From positions 1 through 5,902 of the forward strand of contig PKWQ01000442.1 of assembly GCA_003133265.1 (NCBI GenBank): a stretch of 5,902 nucleotides of DNA, in the 5' to 3' direction. This DNA comes from Acetobacteraceae bacterium (GTDB lineage: Bacteria; Pseudomonadota; Alphaproteobacteria; Acetobacterales; Acetobacteraceae). The position numbers and the translations under genes are program-made. The notes under the pieces were generated by a model. That model saw only the letters and a program-made list of their open reading frames with translations, was not told the DNA's origin and did no database searches. Shown one piece after another: positions 1 through 5,902 of the stretch (the first letter of the stretch is position 1; each line of letters opens with the position of its first letter).

Positions 1-2
1 AC

Positions 3-1091
<1,089 letters not shown>

Positions 1092-1117
1092 CGACACCAG
1101 GCTGCGGCGAGACAGCC

Positions 1118-1154
1118 AGGGCCAGGGGGGCGATCCTCCTGGCCCTTTCTTTTT
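1118..1154 (+). terminator. Intrinsic terminator of acnA
   Basis: A 12-pair stem (1118-1129 with 1135-1146) contains one G-T wobble (1127 with 1137) and closes a 5-base loop, GCGAT. It is followed at once by a T-rich run, TTTCTTTTT, overlapping the last stem base (1146-1154). It starts 27 bases after the acnA stop. On the opposite strand the same stem has no T run after it, so it should act mainly on rightward transcripts. It fills most of the 81-base gap between acnA and the convergent gene. Confidence 0.9.
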
Positions 1155-1172
1155 GGCTGGACTCGCCCGGCG

Positions 1173-2555
1173 TCAGCGCCCGAGCAGGGCGAAGATCGGC
1201 GACAGATCGTCCAATTTGGCCAGATCGCGGACGAGGCGCGCGAGTTCCGCGGCGTCGCTCCCGCTCATGCGCGCGGCGACGTTGCTGCTGAACTTCGCCT
1301 CGATCTCGGCGGGGGTCAGCGGCTCCTGCGGGTCGCCCTTCGGGAAATAGCGGGTCTCCGTGAGCTTCCGGCCGTCCTTCAGCGTCACCGTCACCCGTGC
1401 GGGGAACTTGTCGGGATACAGCTTGGTCAGTTCCGCATCGGCCACCGTCTCGGTCCGCGCCAGCAGGTCCTGCACCGCCGGATCGCGCACCCGGTCGGGC
1501 GCGAACTGCGCCTGTCCCACCGCGCGGTCCATCGCCGCGATCGCGACACAGTAGGGCACGGACACGCGCGCACCCATCGGCGTGTCCACGACCTTGTTGC
1601 TGAAATGGGTCTTCACCGTCGTGTAGGTCTCGTTGACGATGCTGGCGATGTCGGCCGGTTTGACGTCGTGCTTGTTCACCACGTCCAGCGTCGCCTGGAT
1701 CGGCGCATGGCTGGCCAGGATCGAGGGGAACCATTTGAAGCCGTTCTGCAGGATCTCCCACTCGGTTCCCAGGCCGCGCGTCAGCGCCGCGAAATTGGGC
1801 GTCTCGCAGAAGGCGCGCACATAGCCCTTCTCATGTTCCAGGATGGTCGGCGGGCTGGTCGCGCCGAGGGCGGCGAGCCGGGCGGAGAGCAGGCCGTTGA
1901 ACGCGGCCTTGCCGGGATGCAGGCTTTTGGTGAAGTCGCCATAGCTGAAGAAGGTATTGAGCCCGGCGGCCTGGGTGCCGGCGAAGCCGAGCGCGAAGGT
2001 GGCGCCGTCGGCATCGAGGCCGAGCGCGGCGGCGGCGGACGCGGCGGCGCCGAAAGTGCCGTTGGTCGCGGTCGAGTGCCAGAAACGGTAGTGGCTCGGC
2101 ATCACCGTCATGCCGACCCGCACCGCCACCTCGTAGCCGGCGACGATCGCGCGCAGCACCTGCTTGCCGGTCAGGCGCCGCTCCTCGGCGAGCGCGAGCA
2201 CGGTGGGCACGATCACCGAGCCGGTGTGCAGCAAAGCGCGCTTATGGGTGTCGTCGTAGTCGGCGGCGTTTGCCAGAATGCCGTTGGCGAGCGCCGCCAG
2301 CGCCGCATCGGTACGCACGCCGCGCGATCCCCAGATCGTGGCGACCGGCTGGGCCTTGAAGGTTCCCGCGAGGCGCGTGGCGATCTCGGCCTTTTCCGGG
2401 TCTTCCTGCCAGGCGGCGATACAGCAGCCGAGCGTGTCGAGGACGATGTCGGCCGCCTGCGCCACCACCGGCGCCGGCAGGGCCTCATATGTCAGGCTGG
2501 CCACGAACGCGCCGAGCGCGCGGGTCTGACCGTCCAAAGGTTGCGGATTGTTCAA
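1173..2555 (-). CDS. MmgE/PrpD family protein (2-methylcitrate dehydratase / cis-aconitate decarboxylase-like)
   Basis: The family includes 2-methylcitrate dehydratase (PrpD), MmgE, cis-aconitate decarboxylase and related epimerases, all acting on small di- or tricarboxylates in the cytosol without a metal cofactor. From a TTG start at 2555-2553 it is 460 residues, normal for the family. An all-helical N-terminal half holds DYDDTH (99-104), HTGSVIVPTVLAL (110-122), FWHSTATNGTFGA (158-170) and FTKSLHPGKAAFNGLL (208-223). A smaller lid domain follows, then helical return. By motif, H110, H160 and K210 line up with active-site His103, His159 and Lys207 of animal cis-aconitate decarboxylase (alignment by eye). 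The frame stays open upstream to 2870, but that part overlaps the neighbouring membrane gene and lacks family character, while GGGAGG sits 5 bases before the TTG. The exact substrate cannot be read from sequence. The neighbouring acnA makes a tricarboxylate substrate plausible, not proven. Confidence 0.93.
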   Translation of the reverse strand: MNNPQPLDGQTRALGAFVASLTYEALPAPVVAQAADIVLDTLGCCIAAWQEDPEKAEIATRLAGTFKAQPVATIWGSRGVRTDAALAALANGILANAADYDDTHKRALLHTGSVIVPTVLALAEERRLTGKQVLRAIVAGYEVAVRVGMTVMPSHYRFWHSTATNGTFGAAASAAAALGLDADGATFALGFAGTQAAGLNTFFSYGDFTKSLHPGKAAFNGLLSARLAALGATSPPTILEHEKGYVRAFCETPNFAALTRGLGTEWEILQNGFKWFPSILASHAPIQATLDVVNKHDVKPADIASIVNETYTTVKTHFSNKVVDTPMGARVSVPYCVAIAAMDRAVGQAQFAPDRVRDPAVQDLLARTETVADAELTKLYPDKFPARVTVTLKDGRKLTETRYFPKGDPQEPLTPAEIEAKFSSNVAARMSGSDAAELARLVRDLAKLDDLSPIFALLGR

Positions 2556-2560
2556 CTGAT

Positions 2561-2566
2561 CCTCCC
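2561..2566 (-). promoter_or_regulatory. Strong Shine-Dalgarno that fixes a TTG start
   Basis: On the - strand GGGAGG (2566 to 2561) is followed by the 5-base spacer ATCAG and then TTG AAC AAT. No ATG or GTG nearby in this frame has comparable support, so this site decides the MmgE/PrpD start. Confidence 0.82.
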
Positions 2567-2586
2567 GAGGAATACCGTTGGCGCCA

Positions 2587-2615
2587 AGCCTAGCCCCATG
2601 GGTGGCGCCTGTCAG
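2587..2615 (-). promoter_or_regulatory. Possible weak sigma70-type promoter for the MmgE/PrpD gene
   Basis: On the - strand CTGACA (2615-2610, five of six matches to TTGACA) lies 17 bases before TAGGCT (2592-2587, three of six matches to TATAAT, including the first T, the A and the last T). Transcription would begin near 2580 and leave a leader of about 25 bases before the TTG. The spacing is ideal but the -10 box is poor. Chance matches of this quality occur, so this is only a candidate. Confidence 0.28.
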
Positions 2616-2640
2616 GAGGCCTCCTTCGGGATCGCCGCGC

Positions 2641-4509
2641 TCAGCCGGGAGCTCGGGCGGCACATACCGGGCCGCGCGCCAGCAGGGCCGAAAACCGCCG
2701 CCGCGCGATGTCCGCCGGATAGGGCCATGTCTCCACCGTCTGCCACCTCGCTTCGGTATGGCGCAACAATGCCGCCACGTTGGCCGGTGCGCCGGCCAAT
2801 CCGGCCTGCGTGCAACTGACCAGCGCCAGCCGGTAGCCGGCGGCGGCGACCCGATCGAGCGTGGCGGCATCCGCCGTGGTCTCGGTCCTAAAATCCAGCA
2901 CCGGCTGGCGTGGCGGGGTGAACAGGATCACGCCGCGCAGAAAGCTGCCCACCCCGTCATAGTCATCGCCGGGCACCAGCAGCGCCACCTTGTCGCCGGG
3001 CTTGAAGTGCAGCGCCGCCCGATGGCCGATGTCCCAAAGCTGCGGCTGCGGCGTTTCCAGGTCGAAGCGCAATTGCCCGACGATGGCGAGCGGCAGGATC
3101 AGGATCAGGGCCACCGACGCCGGGGCGAGATACCGCGCGCGCGATCCCAGCCGCGTGATCCAGCCGGCGACGACGGGCCGCACCGCCACGATCAATCCCA
3201 GCATGACCAGAAGCGAGAGTTGCGAGTTGTAGCGGTAATAGGAATGGGCATCCGCCGCCATGTCCGGCGCGAAATGGGCGATGTAGGTGAACACGAGAAA
3301 GCCGTTGAACAGCACGATCACGCCGAAGATCATGCCGAACAGCACGCCCTCGCGGCTCCAGGGATCGCGCCGCAGCCGCGGCACCCAGGCCGCCAGTACC
3401 GCCGCCATGCACAGGAAGAACGTGGCCTTCTGGACCATGGTGCGCAGGATGCTGAGGAAGATCCGCGGCAACAGGGCGATGTTCCACTCGCTGAACGGCC
3501 TCGGCTTCAGCTCGCCCACGACGAAGCTGGCCAGGGCGAAGCGGCGCCAGATCAGATACAGCAATACCGCCGGGATCAGCGCCGCCACCGTCACGGCCAC
3601 CGCGCGCCGGCGCGGTATCCGGGGATGCATGAGCGCCAGTATCAGCATGCTCACGCCCACCGGCAGCACCAGCCCGATGCCGGACTGCTTGATGTTGACC
3701 ATCGCCGCCAGCACCAACGCCAGCGCGGCGATGCCACGCGGCCAGGCGATGCCATCAGCCAGATCGTCGATCGCCTCGACCGCGAGCCAGACCGCGAACA
3801 GCGCGGTTACCGCCAGCGACGCTTCGCCATAGGCGGAGAAGAACACCCGCGGGACGAAGCCGGGATTGAGCGGAACCGCCAGCAGCAGACCCGCCGCGCA
3901 GGCCCACCAGGGCGGCGCGGCGGCTCGCCCGACGAGGTTGCGGGCCAGCAGCATGGCGCCCGCGCACAGCAGCGCGACGTTGAACAGCCCCATGGCGCTG
4001 TCGGCGAACCCGCCGGAAACCAGCGAGGCGATATAGGCCGCGAACTGGGTGTTGTACGGCGCCACCGGCAGGAACGAGTAGATGACCGGCCGCTGCTCGG
4101 TCGGCAGCATGCCGAAATCGTACAGGTAGGCGGCATTCGGCAGCAGGTTGAGCCAGGTGTCGATCTGCGACGGCCGGGCCGCCAGCATCACCAGCCAGAG
4201 CGGCAGAGTGAGCAGCAGCAGGCGCGAAACGCCGCCGCATTGGCCGATCCGGCCGCGCCCGCCGGGCAGCGCCAGGCAGACAAGCCCTACCGCGCCAAGC
4301 GCGGCAACGGGGATCGCCATAGTCATCGGGGTCAGCACGCCCCAGACCGTCAGGACGATGCAGACGAGGCCCCAGCCCGCGACGAGCTGGATTTCCGGCA
4401 CGCCGCGCCGGGCGGTGGCGGCGGCACCCAGCGCCAGGAACAACGCCAGCGCGACCACGAGCCCCACGGCGCCCAGAAGGTTATGCAAGCTGGGCAAATA
4501 CAGCAGCAC
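2641..4509 (-). CDS. Multi-pass membrane protein, GT-C glycosyltransferase-like
   Basis: The protein has 622 residues from GTG at 4509-4507. About 13-14 hydrophobic segments are visible, near 11-32, 42-60, 63-82, 95-111, 172-189, 201-214, 231-246, 256-272, 276-294, 303-321, 360-376, 386-410, 429-446 and 462-479. A long loop at 112-155 (IDTWLNL, YDFGMLPTEQRP, YSFLPVAPYNTQF) carries acidic residue D117. AYGEASLAVTALFA (226-239), VNIKQSG (271-277) and YRYNSQLSLLVML (425-437) resemble positions in polyprenyl-phosphate-sugar glycosyltransferases of the GT-C class, where an acidic residue in an outer loop is catalytic. The tail after residue 480 is soluble, about 140 residues, and begins with a beta-strand-like stretch (PGDKVALLVPGDD). 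I infer sugar transfer to a surface polysaccharide or lipid. No exact family is recognised, and a flippase- or polymerase-like role is possible. It lies 6 bases after the ligase-like gene and is probably translated in tandem with it. Confidence 0.85.
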   Translation of the reverse strand: MLLYLPSLHNLLGAVGLVVALALFLALGAAATARRGVPEIQLVAGWGLVCIVLTVWGVLTPMTMAIPVAALGAVGLVCLALPGGRGRIGQCGGVSRLLLLTLPLWLVMLAARPSQIDTWLNLLPNAAYLYDFGMLPTEQRPVIYSFLPVAPYNTQFAAYIASLVSGGFADSAMGLFNVALLCAGAMLLARNLVGRAAAPPWWACAAGLLLAVPLNPGFVPRVFFSAYGEASLAVTALFAVWLAVEAIDDLADGIAWPRGIAALALVLAAMVNIKQSGIGLVLPVGVSMLILALMHPRIPRRRAVAVTVAALIPAVLLYLIWRRFALASFVVGELKPRPFSEWNIALLPRIFLSILRTMVQKATFFLCMAAVLAAWVPRLRRDPWSREGVLFGMIFGVIVLFNGFLVFTYIAHFAPDMAADAHSYYRYNSQLSLLVMLGLIVAVRPVVAGWITRLGSRARYLAPASVALILILPLAIVGQLRFDLETPQPQLWDIGHRAALHFKPGDKVALLVPGDDYDGVGSFLRGVILFTPPRQPVLDFRTETTADAATLDRVAAAGYRLALVSCTQAGLAGAPANVAALLRHTEARWQTVETWPYPADIARRRFSALLARGPVCAARAPG

Positions 4510-4515
4510 GCCGTG

Positions 4516-5751
4516 CTAGCTCCCTATCCGGGAGCTGATGCGCGCCGTCACGAAACGCCCGAGCGTGGCGAACAGGAAGCCGCTCGCGGCCAGCGCCGCC
4601 CACCACGAGTCCGTGGTCACCTCGAAATTGAGGCAGGACACGGTCATCGCGGAGGTGAAGGCGGCATAGGCGAACGGCCGCAGCGTCTCGGGAAGCCGGC
4701 GAACACGCACCAGCACCAGCACGGCGAACGCCAGCCCGACGGCGGCGCCGAGCGCGCCGGTTTCCAACCACAATTCGAGCCACTGGTTGTGCGGGTAGAT
4801 GCCCTGGCTGCTGACGTAGATGTAGCTGCTCAATTCCTCCGGGCGGATCGGCACCGCGCTGGCGCTCAATATCCCCCAGCCTTGCACCGGGCGTTCGAGC
4901 ACGCGGGCCGTCATGTAGTCCCAGATCTCCAGCCGGTGGATGCCGCTCGGCTTGACGTAGGGCACCAGTGCGGTGTGGCGTTCCGCGAACACGCGCAGCG
5001 TGAACGGCAAGGCGATGGCGAGCAGCATTGTTCCCGTGGCCAGCCCGGCCGCGACCATGCGCGGCGCGCGGAACGCCAGAACCAGAACGACGGCTCCGGT
5101 CACGCCCGCCGCGCGGCCGGCGGCACTCGAGCCCAGCACCAAGGCGGCCCCGATCCCGGCGGCGAGCAGCAGGGTGCGCTGCCATCGGTGCCGCCACCAG
5201 ACATAGGCCAGCACCGGCCAGACGATCAGCACCAGATAATCGACCCCGCGATTGTATTTCGTCGCCGCCGACAAAGCAGGCCGGCCGGTGAGCAGTGCCT
5301 GGAGCGGATAGAACAGCAGCGTGTCGATGCAGACGATCGCCGCCCCCAGGAGACAGGCGAACGCCAGGACCGGGAACAGCCGGCCGGCGACCCGATCGGC
5401 AAGCGGGCTGCCGCCAAGGAATATCAGGACCGCCGCGACGATGCCGGTCATCTGCATGGCGCCATGCAGGCTGCGGCCCGGCACGATCGACCACGCGATG
5501 CCCAGCCAGCAGAGGCCGACGAAGACGGCGGCACTCCAGGCGAGATCGCGGTCGATCGCCGGGAACCGGCGTGTCTGCCACAGGCCAAGGAGCAGCCGCA
5601 CGATCGCCAGCCCGAAAACCATCGGTGCATAGGACGGTCCGGCGATCACCCCGACCGTCGGCAGCGCGGCGAATACGACGACCGGCAACCATTGATCCGC
5701 CCCGCGCTCAAGCGCTGGGGCACTCTGCCGCTCTGCCGGGTTTGGCACCAT
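4516..5751 (-). CDS. O-antigen ligase / Wzy-type polymerase family membrane protein
   Basis: Members of this family transfer a lipid-linked polysaccharide to an acceptor (WaaL ligases) or polymerise repeat units (Wzy) on the outer face of the inner membrane. The protein has 411 residues, usual for the family, with about 11-12 membrane segments. Hallmarks: YNRGVDYLVLIVWP (166-179), the small-residue helix start LGSSAAGRAAG (206-216), a large outer loop at about 252-324 with HRLEIWDYM (272-280) and RPVQGWG (287-293), then YPHNQWLELWLETG (319-332). H321 in the PHN motif corresponds to the conserved histidine of the ligase loop, and R273 is a candidate for the loop arginine. The ligase and polymerase classes cannot be told apart by eye, so no gene symbol is given. 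An in-frame TAA at 5766-5764 means the start cannot lie further upstream. ATG at 5751 or GTG at 5748 are the choices. It heads an operon with the GT-C-like gene. Confidence 0.9.
   Translation of the reverse strand: MVPNPAERQSAPALERGADQWLPVVVFAALPTVGVIAGPSYAPMVFGLAIVRLLLGLWQTRRFPAIDRDLAWSAAVFVGLCWLGIAWSIVPGRSLHGAMQMTGIVAAVLIFLGGSPLADRVAGRLFPVLAFACLLGAAIVCIDTLLFYPLQALLTGRPALSAATKYNRGVDYLVLIVWPVLAYVWWRHRWQRTLLLAAGIGAALVLGSSAAGRAAGVTGAVVLVLAFRAPRMVAAGLATGTMLLAIALPFTLRVFAERHTALVPYVKPSGIHRLEIWDYMTARVLERPVQGWGILSASAVPIRPEELSSYIYVSSQGIYPHNQWLELWLETGALGAAVGLAFAVLVLVRVRRLPETLRPFAYAAFTSAMTVSCLNFEVTTDSWWAALAASGFLFATLGRFVTARISSRIGS
4520..4525 (-). promoter_or_regulatory. Ribosome binding site inside the upstream gene
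   Basis: On the - strand AGGGAG (4525 to 4520) lies 10 bases before the GTG start of the GT-C-like gene and within the last codons of the ligase-like gene, whose TAG stop is at 4518-4516. Spacing is slightly long. The arrangement favours translational coupling of the two genes. Confidence 0.6.
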
Positions 5752-5753
5752 GG

Positions 5754-5757
5754 CCCT
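5754..5757 (-). promoter_or_regulatory. Short Shine-Dalgarno with an ambiguous start
   Basis: On the - strand AGGG (5757 to 5754) lies only 2 bases before ATG (5751) but 5 bases before the next codon, GTG (5748). The spacing favours GTG and the codon type favours ATG. The proteins would differ by one residue. Confidence 0.45.
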
Positions 5758-5799
5758 GTCGATTTATGACGGCCAAGCGCGATCGTTGACCTGCGGAGA

Positions 5800-5828
5800 A
5801 GCATAAGTGACGCCGGGTACCGAGACAA
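5800..5828 (-). promoter_or_regulatory. Candidate sigma70-type promoter for the ligase / GT-C operon
   Basis: On the - strand TTGTCT (5828-5823, four of six to TTGACA) is separated by exactly 17 bases from TATGCT (5805-5800, four of six to TATAAT with the key T, A and final T). The expected start near 5793 gives a leader of about 42 bases before the ATG at 5751. Position, spacing and orientation all agree with the gene, so this is the best promoter candidate in the window, though it rests on motif matching only. Confidence 0.5.
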
Positions 5829-5866
5829 TCCAAGCGCCCGCCCGCCGGGAACATCGCGGCGAGCGG

Positions 5867-5894
5867 TTGGCTGAGCCAGCCGGGCGCCTATATA
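5867..5894 (+). promoter_or_regulatory. Candidate rightward promoter at the window edge
   Basis: TTGGCT (5867-5872, four of six to TTGACA) is followed after 16 bases by TATATA (5889-5894, five of six to TATAAT). It would transcribe a gene beyond the right edge that is not visible. The -10 lies inside the palindrome CTATATAG (5888-5895), so the same bases could serve as a leftward -10, but any leftward -35 would be outside the window. A small inverted repeat TGGCTGAGCCA (5868-5878) overlaps the -35. Confidence 0.4.
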
Positions 5895-5902
5895 GTAGGT
5901 TC

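Larger units (their letters stand above)
2556..2640. other. Intergenic spacer with palindromes
   Basis: This 85-base gap separates the GT-C-like gene from the MmgE/PrpD gene. It holds a perfect 12-base palindrome AGGAGGCCTCCT (2614-2625), a perfect 10-base palindrome TTGGCGCCAA (2578-2587) and a second GGCGCC core at 2604-2609, 24 bases from the first. No stem followed by a T run is present on the - strand, so I see no intrinsic terminator between the two genes and read-through is possible. Confidence 0.6.
5752..5902. other. Non-coding leader/promoter region at the right edge
   Basis: No convincing gene is seen in these 151 bases. The 60-codon frame at 5646-5828 on the - strand is a shadow lying mostly inside the ligase-like gene. 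The region holds the two candidate promoters listed separately and an 8-base direct repeat CCAAGCGC at 5773-5780 and 5830-5837, which brackets the leftward promoter. Confidence 0.6.

Noticed and set aside
1118..1154. The acnA terminator acting in both directions
   Set aside because: The stem would form on either strand, but on the - strand the hairpin is followed by GGCTGTCTC rather than a T run, so there is no good support for leftward termination here.
2614..2625. Palindrome AGGAGGCCTCCT as a terminator of the GT-C-like gene
   Set aside because: It has at most a 4-base stem once a loop is allowed and no following T run on the - strand.
1605..2819. A 404-codon + strand frame opposite the MmgE/PrpD gene
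   Set aside because: The same register effect applies: its first codon bases pair with wobble bases of the MmgE/PrpD gene. The product is Gly/Arg/Glu/Ala-rich and matches nothing, whereas the - strand frame carries family motifs.
4481..5692. A 403-codon - strand frame shifted against the ligase-like gene
   Set aside because: It overlaps the ligase-like gene on the same strand. The product is charged and Arg/Gly-rich with no membrane segments, while the competing frame has PHN, YNRG and other family motifs and a clean operon junction.
2578..5769. A 1,063-codon open frame on the + strand opposite both membrane protein genes
   Set aside because: Both membrane genes are in the same register, and the first base of each + strand codon pairs with their wobble base. 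A stop here would need a Leu TTA/CTA or Ser TCA codon in the real genes, which GC-rich codon use avoids, so the frame stays open by bias. Its product is a Gln/Arg/His/Pro-rich low-complexity string with no recognisable domain, while the opposite strand encodes proteins with clear membrane segments and family motifs.
5786..5806. A + strand promoter using TTGACC near 5786 and CATAAG near 5802
   Set aside because: The spacing between the boxes is only about 10 bases, too short for a sigma70 promoter, and there is no -10 at the proper distance.

Overview
The window is GC-rich bacterial DNA with dense coding and codons that mostly end in G or C. Gene content and protein style (AcnA-type aconitase, MmgE/PrpD protein, O-antigen-ligase-like protein) fit a proteobacterium. 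An alphaproteobacterium, perhaps of the Rhodospirillales/Acetobacteraceae kind, is my best guess, but this rests on general resemblance only.

Layout. At the left edge, on the + strand, is the C-terminal 40% or so of aconitate hydratase (acnA). It is followed by a clear intrinsic terminator at 1118-1154. Three genes follow on the - strand. Reading leftward from the right edge they are: an O-antigen ligase/polymerase-like membrane protein (5751-4516), a 622-residue multi-pass membrane protein resembling GT-C glycosyltransferases (4509-2641), and a 460-residue MmgE/PrpD-family protein (2555-1173) that starts at TTG behind a strong Shine-Dalgarno. The right edge (5752-5902) is non-coding. It holds a good candidate promoter for the leftward pair and a second candidate promoter reading right, out of the window.

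How the genes work together. Only 6 bases separate the ligase-like gene from the GT-C-like gene, and the second gene's Shine-Dalgarno lies inside the end of the first, so they are almost certainly one operon for cell-surface polysaccharide or glycoconjugate work. The MmgE/PrpD gene follows after an 85-base gap. It may be read through from that operon or have its own weak promoter. It converges on acnA, and both proteins belong to families that handle citrate-like tricarboxylates or related acids, so a metabolic link is possible but not shown.

No mobile element, tRNA, rRNA or CRISPR array was seen, and I did not find an evidently new system. The most useful points are the corrected start of the MmgE/PrpD gene, the two-gene envelope operon with an unassigned GT-C-like member, and the possible two-way promoter at the right edge. 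The very long reading frames opposite the membrane genes are explained by codon bias.
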